Assembly: GCA_963840245.1 (NCBI GenBank)
Contig: CAWIYI010000025.1
Coordinates: 1 to 64,000, forward strand
From: Bog-473 sp963840245
Lineage (GTDB): Bacteria > Actinomycetota > Acidimicrobiia > Acidimicrobiales > RAAP-2
Direction: 5' to 3'
Length of the DNA stretch: 64,000 nucleotides
The first letter of the stretch is position 1. Every line of letters starts with the position of its first letter. Positions 24,866-34,276 of the stretch are shown here, one piece after another. The translations under genes were made by a program, and so were the position numbers. The notes under the pieces are model-generated. The model worked only from the letters and a program-made list of their open reading frames with translations, had not been told where the DNA came from and searched no databases.

Positions 24866-26460
24866 GCGACGCGTTCTGCCTGCACCGGCAGGACGAGGGT
24901 GAAGGTGGAGCCCTCGCCCTCGCGCGACTCGACGTCGACCCATCCCTGGTGGTTGTTGGCCACGTGGCGGACGATGGAGAGACCGAGCCCGGTGCCGCCG
25001 GTGTCGCGGCTGCGCCCGTGGTCGACGCGGTAGAAGCGCTCGAAGATGCGATCGAGGTCCCGCGCCGGGATGCCGACGCCGTGGTCCTGCACCGACAGCC
25101 GCACGTTGTCGCGCTCCTCGATGCGCCAATTGGGACCGCTCGCGGCGCCGGTGTCCCCCGGACCGGTTCCGGCGACGTCACCCTCGGGGGTGATCACCGG
25201 GGGTACCGGCATGGTCGGCGCCGTGGTGCCGGTGGCTGCCGAGGCGCCGGGGGCGGACTGGCCGAGTGGCGAGTACTGGTCGAGGATCTCGGGGGTGAAG
25301 ACCGGCTCGACCGGGGCTTCCTCCGGCGCGGCGGCCTCGCTCTGGGCCGGCGTGGTGTCGGCGCGGACCGCGGGCAGCTCCCCGGTCGCCGGATCGGTCC
25401 CGGAACCCTCGTCGCCGTCGCCGTCGTAGCGTCCCCCCACGGAAGGGTGGCTGAGGTTGGGGTTGAAGCGCTGCACCGCGCCGGTCACGGCCACCTTGGA
25501 GTTGTCGTAGGAGTACGTGATGGCGTTCTCGAGCAGGGCGTGCATGGCCGAGACGAGCTGGCGGCGGTCACCGAGCACGGCGACCGGTGGGGAGGGCTCG
25601 TGCAGCACGATCTCGATGCCGCGCTGGTCCGCCGTGGCGCGCACGCGCTCGATGGCGTCGGCCATCACCAGGTTGACCAGCACCGGCTCGCGCGGCGGCG
25701 CCTCCTCGGACTCGATGCGGGAGAGATCGAGCAGGTCGTCGATGATGCGGCTGACCCGGAAGGCCTCGTTGTGGATGCGGCCGGCCAGGCGCTGCGCCAC
25801 GTCGGGATCCGGTTCGGACACGAGCGTCTCGGCCAGGAGGCCCAGCGCGCCCATCGGCGTCTTGAGCTCATGGCTCACGTTGGCCACGAAGTCGCGCCGG
25901 ATCTCCTCGAGTCGGCGGCGCTCCGAGACGTCCTCGATGAGCGCGATCACGCCGAGCGGCCGGCGCCCGTCGTCGATCTGGCGGGCGCGCACCTGCAGCG
26001 TGCGCCGCGGCGGGCCGTAGAGGTCGAGGGTGCGCTCGGCCGAGCCCTCGTGCCAGGCGTCCTCCAGGACGTCGGTCACCGCCTGTGCGGCCAGGGCGTC
26101 ACCGTGGCGGCTGACCATCAAAGCGTTGGCGCGCGCGTTGCGGTAGATCACCGCGCCGTTCTCGTCGCACAGCACGACGCCTTGCGTGAGCGTGTCGAGC
26201 GAGCGACGCAGGCGGATGGCGTCGGAGCTCGACTCGGTCACCGCCTGGGCGGCCCCACCGGTCACCTGCTCCAGGTAGGCCAGCGAGGTCTCGACGTTGT
26301 ACTCGTCGTTGGGCGGCTCGAGGCCGAGGCGGGTGCCGAGAGAGGCGAGGCGCTGCGAGATCGCCCGCCGCCCCGAGCGCCTTCCCAGCAGCGCGGCCAC
26401 GAAACCGACGGCCACGCAGACGGCCACGGCGATCGCAATGAGCACGACCTCCTGGGTCAT
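24862..26460 (-). CDS. senX3: sensor histidine kinase (SenX3-like) with inserted linker
   Basis: 532 residues from ATG 26460 (MTQEVVLIAI). One N-terminal transmembrane helix (5-27), a PAS-like domain (about 85-180), then the H box with His197 in NVSHELKTPMGALGLLAE. The N box (LLENAITYS) is followed by an insert of about 109 Pro/Thr/Ala/Glu-rich residues (334-442), then G1 DHGVGIPARD, F box FERFYRVD and G2 GGTGLGLSIV. Mycobacterial SenX3 goes from N box to G1 without this insert. The pair senses phosphate limitation in relatives, usually through PstB/PhoU. It overlaps the regulator gene by 4 bases. The 292-bp upstream gap has a CCGTTC/GAACGG hairpin at 26691-26708. Confidence 0.88.
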   Translation of the reverse strand: MTQEVVLIAIAVAVCVAVGFVAALLGRRSGRRAISQRLASLGTRLGLEPPNDEYNVETSLAYLEQVTGGAAQAVTESSSDAIRLRRSLDTLTQGVVLCDENGAVIYRNARANALMVSRHGDALAAQAVTDVLEDAWHEGSAERTLDLYGPPRRTLQVRARQIDDGRRPLGVIALIEDVSERRRLEEIRRDFVANVSHELKTPMGALGLLAETLVSEPDPDVAQRLAGRIHNEAFRVSRIIDDLLDLSRIESEEAPPREPVLVNLVMADAIERVRATADQRGIEIVLHEPSPPVAVLGDRRQLVSAMHALLENAITYSYDNSKVAVTGAVQRFNPNLSHPSVGGRYDGDGDEGSGTDPATGELPAVRADTTPAQSEAAAPEEAPVEPVFTPEILDQYSPLGQSAPGASAATGTTAPTMPVPPVITPEGDVAGTGPGDTGAASGPNWRIEERDNVRLSVQDHGVGIPARDLDRIFERFYRVDHGRSRDTGGTGLGLSIVRHVANNHQGWVDVESREGEGSTFTLVLPVQAERVA

Positions 26461-26752
26461 GTCCAGATTGACCTCGCCCGGCCCGATTCGCGGCACGTTC
26501 CCAATATGACAGGGCTGGGCCGTGCGGAGCGAACAGGTCGGCCCCGGGACGAGGCCGTTTCGCTGTGTCTTTGCTGGGCGCTGCCAGGACCGCCGTCCCT
26601 GAGCTGCCCTTCTGCCACCCCGAGCCAGGCACCGCCAACGCCCGCCTTCCCGGCGCGTCGGAAAGAAGGCCCAATGCGTCCCCCGGTGAACCGTTCTCCG
26701 CCGAACGGCGTGCCGGAGGGTCCGGCGCCGGCAGTCTCGACGGAGGGCACCC

Positions 26753-27046
26753 ATGGTCGTGTGGCACCTGGCCGATGTCTCGTTGAACCCCAGCGTGAAC
26801 GCGCTCCCGGGTGGCGGGACCCTGCAGGAACTGACGAACGGGCTCGGCGCCTGGGCCCTCATCGCGGCGCTGGCCGGGCTGCTCATCGGCGCCGCCGCCT
26901 GGGCCCTGGGCGTTCATGCTCAGAACTTCCAACAGTCGATGGTCGGGCGCCGGGCCGTGCTCGTCTCGGGGCTGGCGGCCCTCCTGATCGGGGGCGCGCC
27001 GCCGATCATCAACTTCTTCTTCCACACCGGGACGGCCCTGCACTGA
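26753..27046 (+). CDS. DUF6112 family small membrane protein (VirB2/TrbC-like)
   Basis: 97 residues. A short exterior N-terminus (SLNPSVNALPGGGTLQELTNG) precedes two transmembrane helices ('ALIAALAGLLIGAAAWALG' and 'AVLVSGLAALLIGGAPPIIN') joined by a basic loop. This two-helix form with a Gly/Ala-rich core is like VirB2/TrbC pilins, and DUF6112 genes usually sit beside TrbL- and SCO6880-like genes in actinobacterial T4SS-like loci, as here. A GGAGG site lies 8 bases before the ATG. First gene of the locus at 26.7-35.7 kb. Confidence 0.8.
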   Translation: MVVWHLADVSLNPSVNALPGGGTLQELTNGLGAWALIAALAGLLIGAAAWALGVHAQNFQQSMVGRRAVLVSGLAALLIGGAPPIINFFFHTGTALH

Positions 27047-27087
27047 TCCCGCCGAGCCACTGACCCACAATCCGGGCCGCCGTTCCC

Positions 27088-28641
27088 ATGCTCGCCGCCG
27101 GTTGCACCGGTCTCGACGCGCTCAACCCGATCTGCCAGGCCGGCAGCATCGGAGGCTCCATCGCGTCCTCGGGCTTCGAGACGGTCCTGAGCGGGATCAG
27201 CCAGTGGGTGGCCAGCGGCGCCGAGTGGCTGTTGGGCCAGATCGGCGACGTCCTCAGCTCGACCACGACGGTCGACGTCGGGGCCAGCTGGTTCCGCACC
27301 CACTACGGCCAGATGACGGCGCTGGCCGGCGTGGTCATCCTCCCGATGCTGCTGGCCTCGACCCTGCAGGCGGTGGTGCGCCAGAACCCGGGGCAGCTCG
27401 TCCGGACCTTCCTGGTCCAGCTCCCGCTGGCGCTGTTGCTGGCGGTGGTGGCGATCCAGATCGTCATCTTGAGCCTGTCCGCCACCGACGCCATGAGCGA
27501 CGCCGTGGCGGGTGGCAGCAACGTGGACGTGAATTCCCTGCTCACCGGCGTGACCAGCGGGCTGGTGGCGGCCGCGGCCGACCCGACGATCGCCAGTTTC
27601 GTCCTGCTGCTCATCTCGCTGTTGATCGCCGTGGCGGCGTTCGTGCTGTGGCTGGAGCTGCTCATCCGGGCCGCCGCCGTCTACGTGGCGGTTCTCTTCC
27701 TGCCCTTGGCCCTGGCCACTCTCGTGTGGCCCGCGGTATCGCACTGGTGCCGGCGCCTGGTGGAGACGCTGGCGGCCCTCATCCTCTCCAAGTTCGTCAT
27801 CGTGGCCACGCTGAGCCTGGCGGCGGGCGCCGTCTCCTCGGGCACGGCCGGGACCGGAACCCACGGCTCGGGCTTCTCGTCCGTGCTGGCGGGCGGCGCG
27901 CTCCTGGTCATGGCCACCTTCGTCCCCTTCGCCATCCTGCGCATGATCCCGGCCGTCGAGGCGGGCGCCGTCGGGCATCTCGACGGGCTGCGCGAGCGGG
28001 GGACCGCCGCGGTGAGCCGGCCGGCCCGCACCGCGGCGGGCCACGCGCTCCACGAGGGGCTGGGCGCCCTCGGCGACGCCCGGCTGCTCGCCCAGACGGC
28101 GGAGGCGGCAGCCGGCGGCGGGGCGGCTGCGGCCGGGGGAGCAGCGGTGGGGGCGGGTGCGGGCGCTGCTGGGGCCGGTGCTGCGGGGGCCGGTGCGGGC
28201 GAGGGCGCAGAAGGAGCCGCCGGCGGCACGGGCTCGGGCGTGCCCATGGCCGACGGGGATCCGGAGTCCCAGCGGGCGTACGACGACGCGGTCGCCCGGG
28301 GGGTTCTGCCCGGGCCCAAGGGACCCAAGCCGGTGCTCGGAGCCGAGCGCGCGTCGGGTACGAGTACCGGGACGGACGTCGACGACGCCGCGGCACCGGC
28401 GGCCGCGTCCGCCGGGAATGGTGTCCGCGACGACCCCACGCGGACACCGACCGGTCCGGCCACCCCCGAGGACGCCTGGAAGTGGGAGGGGGTGCCTGCC
28501 GGTCGCAGGTTGATCGGGAAGGTCGAGCCCGGCGAGACGCGTTACTACATGGACGACGACGGCCACGGTCCGCAGATCAGATGGCTGCCGGCGGCGTGGC
28601 CACCGGGCCAGGGACCACCGGAACAGGGGCCCGGGTCGTGA
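27088..28641 (+). CDS. TrbL/VirB6-like conjugal transfer membrane protein
   Basis: 517 residues. The N-terminal 300 residues contain five to six transmembrane helices, with 'LELLIRAAAVYVAVLFLPLA' and 'VPFAILRMIPAVEAGAVGHL' characteristic of the TrbL/SCO6881-type channel component. The C-terminal 200 residues are cytoplasmic or disordered, very rich in Ala/Gly (about 340-390), and finish with a conserved-looking 'ETRYYMDDDGHGPQIRW'. It would form the inner-membrane pore of a type IV secretion-like machine. The stop overlaps the next GTG (GTGA). Confidence 0.82.
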   Translation: MLAAGCTGLDALNPICQAGSIGGSIASSGFETVLSGISQWVASGAEWLLGQIGDVLSSTTTVDVGASWFRTHYGQMTALAGVVILPMLLASTLQAVVRQNPGQLVRTFLVQLPLALLLAVVAIQIVILSLSATDAMSDAVAGGSNVDVNSLLTGVTSGLVAAAADPTIASFVLLLISLLIAVAAFVLWLELLIRAAAVYVAVLFLPLALATLVWPAVSHWCRRLVETLAALILSKFVIVATLSLAAGAVSSGTAGTGTHGSGFSSVLAGGALLVMATFVPFAILRMIPAVEAGAVGHLDGLRERGTAAVSRPARTAAGHALHEGLGALGDARLLAQTAEAAAGGGAAAAGGAAVGAGAGAAGAGAAGAGAGEGAEGAAGGTGSGVPMADGDPESQRAYDDAVARGVLPGPKGPKPVLGAERASGTSTGTDVDDAAAPAAASAGNGVRDDPTRTPTGPATPEDAWKWEGVPAGRRLIGKVEPGETRYYMDDDGHGPQIRWLPAAWPPGQGPPEQGPGS

Positions 28642-29996
28642 GCGGCGAGCGCGGGTCGCGCTACCGGTTCGGACCCCGAGAGCGCGGCGGCGGGTTGGCG
28701 GGCTGGCGCGCCGGCCAGATCGTCACCGTGGCCGTGGGTCTCGTCTTCGGTGTCCTGGTGCTGCGCTGGGAGCCCAACGCGGTGGGGGTGGCGGCGGCCA
28801 TCGGCGTCCTCGTCCTCTACGGCGCGCTGGCGACGGTGCCGGTGGCCGGCCGGACCGGCGACGAGTGGCTGCCCGTCGTCGTGTGCTGGGGCACCCGCCG
28901 GGCCGGGGTGAGGGGCGCCGGGCACCTCGGTGCGCTGCGCGGGCTGCGCCTGCTCCGCGCCGGCTGGCAGGACATGGGCGTGGTGCACGACCGCGCCGAG
29001 CGGACGCTCACGGCGGCTCTCTCGCTGCGCGGCCGCAGCTTCGCCCTGTTGGGGGCGGACGAGCAGGATCGCCGGGTCGGCGCCTGGGCCTCCGTGCTTT
29101 CCTCGTTGGCCCGCGAGGGCTCGCCGGTGCACCGGGTGCAGTGGGTGGCGGCGTCCTTCCCGGACGACGGCCAAGGGGTGCGGTCGTACCTCGCCGCCGA
29201 GGCGGCGCCCGACGCGACATCGGCCTGCACCGCCTCCTACGACGCGTTGTTGACCGACATGGACTCGCACACCTGTGCCCACGATGTCGTGCTGGCCCTG
29301 CAGGTGCGGCTGACCAGGTCCGTCGAGGTCGGGTGCGCCACCCTGGCCCGCGAGATGGGATCGCTGGTGCGCCTGCTGGGCGACGCCGACGTGCAGGTGG
29401 AATCCGTCCTGTCGGCCGATGCGCTGGCTCAGCAGCTGCTCCGTACCTACGAGCCCGATGCGTCGTCCGCCGGCGACCCGCCCGTGGACCACTGGCCGAT
29501 GGCATTGGAGGAGCGGTGGTCGGACGTGCGGGTCGACGGGATGGTCCACGCCACCTTCTGGGTGGCGGAGTGGCCGCGGATCGAGGTGCGCAGCGACTTC
29601 CTGGCGCCCCTCCTCCTCGGCGCGGCCCGCTCGACCCTGGCGGTCGTGATGGAGCCGCTCGGTCCGGACACCGCCGTGCGCAAGGTGGAGGCGTCGCGGA
29701 CGGCTGACCTGGCGGACGCCGAGCTGCGCCGGCGCGGGGGCTTCGTGTCGACGGCCCGCCACGCCCGCGAATCGGAGGTCCTGGCGCGCCGGGAGGCCGA
29801 GCTCGCCGAGGGCCACGCCTCCTTCCGCTACGCGGGCTACGTCACCGTGTCGGCGCCGAGCGAAGAGGAGCTGGCGGCGGCCTGCGACGTCGTGCAGCAC
29901 GCCGCGGGCCAGAGCCGCCTGGCCCTGCGGCGCCTCTACGGCGACCAGGCCTCGGCCTACACCTGCTCGCTCCCGCTCTGTCGCGGGCTGCGGTGA
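28638..29996 (+). CDS. SCO6880 family T4SS-like protein
   Basis: 452 residues from GTG 28638. A basic N-terminus (SRYRFGPRERGG) leads into a membrane hairpin ('QIVTVAVGLVFGVLVLRW' and 'GVAAAIGVLVLYGALATV'), then a large cytoplasmic region with alpha/beta character including 'SFALLGADEQDRRVGAWASV'. This order (PrgI-like hairpin fused to a VirB4-N-like domain) is that of SCO6880, the companion of the separate VirB4-type ATPase in actinobacterial loci. It overlaps both neighbours by GTGA. No Walker A is present, so the ATPase function resides in the 33-kb gene. Confidence 0.82.
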   Translation: MSGERGSRYRFGPRERGGGLAGWRAGQIVTVAVGLVFGVLVLRWEPNAVGVAAAIGVLVLYGALATVPVAGRTGDEWLPVVVCWGTRRAGVRGAGHLGALRGLRLLRAGWQDMGVVHDRAERTLTAALSLRGRSFALLGADEQDRRVGAWASVLSSLAREGSPVHRVQWVAASFPDDGQGVRSYLAAEAAPDATSACTASYDALLTDMDSHTCAHDVVLALQVRLTRSVEVGCATLAREMGSLVRLLGDADVQVESVLSADALAQQLLRTYEPDASSAGDPPVDHWPMALEERWSDVRVDGMVHATFWVAEWPRIEVRSDFLAPLLLGAARSTLAVVMEPLGPDTAVRKVEASRTADLADAELRRRGGFVSTARHARESEVLARREAELAEGHASFRYAGYVTVSAPSEEELAAACDVVQHAAGQSRLALRRLYGDQASAYTCSLPLCRGLR

Positions 29997-31639
29997 ACGC
30001 GGAGGCGCCCACCTACGATGCATCCATGCCGGCACGTCCAGATCCCGGCCCGCCGGCGGCGGGCGATGCGGAACGACCCGGTGCCCCGCGCAATGTCGTC
30101 GTGCTGCTGCTCGACAGCCTCAATCGGCACATGCTCGGCAGCTATGGCGGTACGGAGTTCGACACGCCGCATCTCGACCGCTTCGCCCGCGAGCGCGCCG
30201 TCCGTTTCACCTCGCACGTCACCGGCTCGCTGCCGTGCATGCCGGCGCGCCACGACATCTTGTGCGGGTCGCTCGACTTCCTCTGGCGACCGTGGGGCTC
30301 GATCGAGATCTGGGAGGAACCCATCACCCAGCAGCTCCGCCGGGCCGGTGTCACCACCATGCTGGTGTCGGATCACCCGCATCTCTTCGAGGTCGGCGGG
30401 GAGAACTACCACACCGACTTCAGCGCGTGGGACTACGTGCGCGGGCACGAGGGCGACCCGTGGCGCACGTATCCCGACCCGAGCTCCATCGGCGCGCCCG
30501 CCCTGCCCGCCCGGGGGGGCGGGTGGTTCTTCCGCGACCGGATGGGATGGGCGGACGCGGGCGACCGCCCCTACGACACCTCGCGCACGTTCTTCCGCGC
30601 CGAGGAGGACTTCCCGGGCCCGAAGACGATGCGCACCGCCGCCGGCTGGCTGCGCGACGGCGCGCCCGGCGACGCGCCGTTCCTCTTGTTCGTCGACGAG
30701 TTCGACCCGCACGAGCCGTTCGACACCCCCGAGCCGTGGGCGGGGCGCTACGACCCGGACTGGGACGGCGAGCTGCTCATCTGGCCCCCCTATGACGTCG
30801 GGGCGGTGGCCCAGGGCCGGTTGAGCGAGCGGGAGGGCCGCCAGATCCGGGCGAACTACGGCGCCAAGCTCAGCATGATCGACCACTGGGCGGGCGAGGT
30901 GTTCGCCGCGCTCACCGAGCGGGGGCTGTGGGACAGCACGGTGGTCATCGTGTGCACGGACCACGGGCACTATCTCGGCGAGAAGGACATCTGGGGCAAG
31001 CCCGGCGTCATGCAGTACGAGCCGCTCGGCCACATCCCGCTGCTGGTGCACTGGCCGGGGCGGCCGGGCGGGACCGAGTGCGCGGCGTTGACGACCAACG
31101 TGGACCTGAACGCCACCATCGCGGAGGTGTTCGGCGTGCCGGGGCGTGCGGGCGCCCACGGGGTGTCGCTGGCTCCTCTGGCGCGGGGGGAGGCCGCGAC
31201 GGTGCGGGAGTGGGCCATCGGCGGCGTCTTCGGGAACTGGGTGCAGGTGACGGACGGCCGGCGCAAGTACGCGCGTGGCGCGGACGGGGACAACTTCCCC
31301 CTCTCCATGTGGTCGAACCGCTGGTCCACCATGACCGTGCACGGGCTGGAGGACGCGGTCCGCCTTCCCCCGCCCGATCGGCGGGCCCGGCTGGACTTCA
31401 TGCCCGGGTCGGTCGTCCCCGTCATCCGCCAGCCCTTCGAGCCCGGTGACCGCCTCCCGTTCTGGGTCGGGCGCAGCGTGGTCGACGCGCATTTCCTCTT
31501 CGACCTCGACGACGACCCCGGCGAGGACGAGAACCTGGTCGGCACCGCGGCCGAGTCGGACATGGTGGAGCTGCTGCGCCACGCGTTGCGGTCGGTCGAC
31601 GCACCGGACGAGCAGCTCGCACGGCTGGGCATCGCGTGA
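29993..31639 (+). CDS. cysteine-type sulfatase
   Basis: 548 residues. The formylglycine signature CMPAR is at 82-86 with Cys82 as the residue to be converted. Metal ligands are visible as 'VLLLDSLNRHMLGSYGG' (Asp41) and 'CTDHGHYLGEKDIWGK' (Asp and His). 'FVDEFDPHEPFDTP' and a C-terminal 'FDLDDDPGEDENLVG' are also sulfatase hallmarks. It hydrolyses a sulfate ester; no signal peptide is seen, so it is probably cytoplasmic. It starts at GTG 29993 overlapping the SCO6880 stop; ATG 30026 is an alternative start. Why a sulfatase is coupled to secretion genes is unclear. A formylglycine-generating enzyme is not in the window. Confidence 0.9.
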   Translation: MNAEAPTYDASMPARPDPGPPAAGDAERPGAPRNVVVLLLDSLNRHMLGSYGGTEFDTPHLDRFARERAVRFTSHVTGSLPCMPARHDILCGSLDFLWRPWGSIEIWEEPITQQLRRAGVTTMLVSDHPHLFEVGGENYHTDFSAWDYVRGHEGDPWRTYPDPSSIGAPALPARGGGWFFRDRMGWADAGDRPYDTSRTFFRAEEDFPGPKTMRTAAGWLRDGAPGDAPFLLFVDEFDPHEPFDTPEPWAGRYDPDWDGELLIWPPYDVGAVAQGRLSEREGRQIRANYGAKLSMIDHWAGEVFAALTERGLWDSTVVIVCTDHGHYLGEKDIWGKPGVMQYEPLGHIPLLVHWPGRPGGTECAALTTNVDLNATIAEVFGVPGRAGAHGVSLAPLARGEAATVREWAIGGVFGNWVQVTDGRRKYARGADGDNFPLSMWSNRWSTMTVHGLEDAVRLPPPDRRARLDFMPGSVVPVIRQPFEPGDRLPFWVGRSVVDAHFLFDLDDDPGEDENLVGTAAESDMVELLRHALRSVDAPDEQLARLGIA

Positions 31640-31675
31640 GCGGCGGTGGTGCGCCGGGTGCGGCGGGTACCGAGG

Positions 31676-32150
31676 GTGACGGCGACGGGCGACGACGCTG
31701 CCGTTCGTCCTGCCCCGGATCCCGGCGTCGGCCGGCGCGCTGATCTTCGACGAGCGAGGCCGGCTCCTCATCGCCAACCCGACCTACAAGGCGCACTGGA
31801 CGATCCCGGGCGGGATCATGGAGGCGGACGGCGAGACGCCCTGGGAGGCCTGCCGGCGGGAGGTGCGCGAGGAGGTCGGTCTGATCGTCGAGCACGGCCG
31901 GTTGACCGCGGTCGACTTCCTGCGGCCGAAGCCGTCCAAACCGGGTGGGATGCGCTTCCTCTTCGACTGCGGCGTGCTGCCCGACACGGTGCTCGACACC
32001 ATCGAGCTGCAGGAAGAGGAGCTCTCCGAGCACCGCCTGCTTGCTCCGGTCGAGGCTCTCCCCTTGCTGAGTGGCCCCCTGCGGCGCCGGGTGGGCGCAG
32101 CGTTGGAGGCCGAGGGCTGTGTCTACCTGGAGGACGGCCGACCAGTCTGA
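31676..32150 (+). CDS. NUDIX hydrolase, frame probably broken near 31697
   Basis: The body from about 31698 reads 'LPFVLPRIPASAGALIFDER', YKAHWTIPGGIMEADGE and the NUDIX core RREVREEVGLI (catalytic Glu residues in REVREE). The frame has no ATG, GTG or TTG before this. A GTG at 31676 reads VTATGDD one base out of frame; removing one base near g31697 fuses it to LPFVLPRIP, a good NUDIX start. The box has one extra residue between Gly and the first Glu. The enzyme hydrolyses a nucleoside-diphosphate-linked substrate that cannot be predicted. If unrepaired, the largest ATG-start reading begins at 31818 and loses the first strands. Confidence 0.7.
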
Positions 32151-32204
32151 TCGCTCGTGCGGCGGGTCGATGGGGGATGGGCGCATGGCGATGGGCCCGC
32201 GGCG

Positions 32205-32894
32205 CTACCGGGCGAAACCGAGCTCGAGCGGCGCCTCCCGGTAGAAGAACACGGCAGCGGCGACGACGATGCCGGCGGCGATGCCGAGCGACCAGGTCGT
32301 GCCGGCGTGCAGCACGAGGACGGCACCTACGAGTGCGCCGCCGAACATGGACGCCACCGACGTGAGGCCAAGTCGCGGGTGCGGGTTGCCGCCACCGGCG
32401 AGGGGTGAGCCCGACGCCAGCCTCGTCAAGGTCGTGGTGAGCACCGTCGTGGACATGTCGGGGACGCCGATGTGATGGACGGCGGCATTCCGGATCCCCA
32501 TGCCGACGGCGAGGAGGGCGATGACGGTGAAGCGCGGCCACCCGGTGCCGATGGCCGCGACCGTGCCGGAGACGACGGTGGCCGCGGACGTGCAGGCCGC
32601 CTCGATCACCATCACCACGAGCAGCAGGCTCCGTTGCGGACTGATCCTGTGCACGATGCGACCTCCGACCACCGCGCCGGCGAGGAACCCTCCCAGGGCA
32701 CAGAGGCTGGCCGCCACGGAGAACCCGGGGGCACCCGCCGCGGCGAACCCGACCAGGGCCACGTTGCCGGTCATGTTCGCCGTGAACACGTGCCCGAGGC
32801 CGAGGAAGCTCACCGCGTCGACGAAGCCGCTGACCACGGTCAGTGCGGCCAGCGTCACCACCAGAGGGGACGGCGGACGATCGGGCTCGCTCAT
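32205..32894 (-). CDS. DUF1275 (YoaK) family membrane protein
   Basis: 229 residues with six hydrophobic helices. The family signature 'SGFVDAVSFLGLGHVFTANM' continues as TGNVALVG in the first part, and 'GMGIRNAAVHHIGVPDMSTT' as VLTTTL in the middle. The function of YoaK proteins is not established; transport has been suggested. It runs against the T4SS genes, between NUDIX and the VirB4-like gene, with 87 bp before the latter. ATG 32894. Confidence 0.9.
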   Translation of the reverse strand: MSEPDRPPSPLVVTLAALTVVSGFVDAVSFLGLGHVFTANMTGNVALVGFAAAGAPGFSVAASLCALGGFLAGAVVGGRIVHRISPQRSLLLVVMVIEAACTSAATVVSGTVAAIGTGWPRFTVIALLAVGMGIRNAAVHHIGVPDMSTTVLTTTLTRLASGSPLAGGGNPHPRLGLTSVASMFGGALVGAVLVLHAGTTWSLGIAAGIVVAAAVFFYREAPLELGFAR

Positions 32895-32981
32895 GTGCGC
32901 TCCACCTTCCCCGCGACCGCGGCGGTCACGGTTCGGTCAAGGTAACGGAGGCGACACGAACGCGGGCGACCGTTCACCCCC

Positions 32982-34274
32982 GTGAGGGAGCGGATGCCCC
33001 GGGTGCCGGCCCACCAGGTGACGACGCGGAATCTCGGTGCGGCCTACCCGTTCATCGCCGAGGCGGGGCTGGGGCGGCGCGGTGTGGTGATCGGTGACGA
33101 CCTGCTGGGTGGCTCCTTCGTCTTCGACCCCTTCGAGCTCTATGCGGCTGGTGTCGTCTCCAATCCCAACATGGTGGTGTTCGGGCAGATCGGTCGGGGC
33201 AAGAGCGCGTTCGTCAAGACGTTCCTGTGGCGGCAGGCCGCGTTCGGGCGCCGGGCCTGGGTGGTCGATCCGAAGGGTGAGTACGGCGACCTGGCGGATG
33301 CCTGGGGCGTCCGCCCGGTGGCGCTCCGGCCCGGCGGGGCCGTCCGGCTCAACCCGCTCGACCCCGGTCCCGACGGCGACGGCGAGGGTGACGCCGGGCC
33401 CGACGCCACCGGGCGGCGGCGGACGGAACTGCTCTCCTCCCTGGGCAGTGCGTGTCTGGGCCGGGACCTGGCTCCACGGGAGCGCGCCGCGCTCGGCGCC
33501 GCATTGACCGAGGCGACAAGGGCGGCGGGCGTCCCGACGGTCCCGATGGTGGTCGAGGCCCTGCTGACCCCGACCGCCGACGCGGCGCGCTCACTGCGGA
33601 CCGAGCAACGCGACCTCCTCGAGGACGGACGCGACGTCGCGCTGGAGTTGCGCCGGCTCGTGCACGGCGACCTCTGCGGCATGTTCGACGGGCCGACGAC
33701 GCCCGGTCTCGACCTCTCGGCGCCGCTCGTCGTGCTCGATCTCTCCGCGCTCTACTCGTCCGCCGCGCTGGGAGTCCTGATGGCGTGCGCCACCGCCTGG
33801 CTGCAAGCCGCGCTCGCCCGGGCGGCCGCCGGCGTCGGCGGCACGACGTCGGGACGCGGCCGCTTCTTCCTCGTGGTCGACGAGGCATGGGCGATCCTCT
33901 CGAATCTCGGCGTGGCGCGCTGGCTGCAGTCGTCGTGGAAGCTCTCCCGCGCCTTCGGCGTGTCGAACGTGGCGGTGCTGCACCGCGTGTCGGACCTGCG
34001 CTCGGTCGGCGCGTCGGACTCCGAACAGGTGGCGCTCGCCCAGGGACTGCTCTCGGACTCGGAGACCCGCGTGGTCTACGCGCAGTCGCCCGGCGAGCTC
34101 GAGGCAGCGGCCGAGCTGCTCTCCCTGTCGGCGACCGAGACGGACCTGCTGCCGCAGCTCCGGCGGGGCATCGCCTTGTGGAAGGTGGGCCAGCGGTCCT
34201 TCCTGGTCCAGCACCGGCTCAGCGCGACCGAACGGTCCATCGTCGACACCGACGCGGCCATGACGGCGGGGTAG
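32982..34274 (+). CDS. VirB4-like ATPase of a T4SS-like system
   Basis: 430 residues from GTG 32982; ATG 32994 (MPRVPAHQV), preceded by GGGAG, is an alternative. Walker A GQIGRGKSAF starts at 68, followed by 'WVVDPKGEYGDLADAWGV'. Walker B is FFLVVDEAWAIL, and C-terminal motifs are 'SSWKLSRAFGVSNVAVLHRV' and 'DSETRVVYAQSPGELE'. It is short compared with proteobacterial VirB4 (about 800), because the N-terminal domain is on SCO6880. It powers substrate or pilin movement at the inner membrane. Two bases separate it from the coupling-protein gene. Confidence 0.88.
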   Translation: MRERMPRVPAHQVTTRNLGAAYPFIAEAGLGRRGVVIGDDLLGGSFVFDPFELYAAGVVSNPNMVVFGQIGRGKSAFVKTFLWRQAAFGRRAWVVDPKGEYGDLADAWGVRPVALRPGGAVRLNPLDPGPDGDGEGDAGPDATGRRRTELLSSLGSACLGRDLAPRERAALGAALTEATRAAGVPTVPMVVEALLTPTADAARSLRTEQRDLLEDGRDVALELRRLVHGDLCGMFDGPTTPGLDLSAPLVVLDLSALYSSAALGVLMACATAWLQAALARAAAGVGGTTSGRGRFFLVVDEAWAILSNLGVARWLQSSWKLSRAFGVSNVAVLHRVSDLRSVGASDSEQVALAQGLLSDSETRVVYAQSPGELEAAAELLSLSATETDLLPQLRRGIALWKVGQRSFLVQHRLSATERSIVDTDAAMTAG

Positions 34275-34276
34275 GC

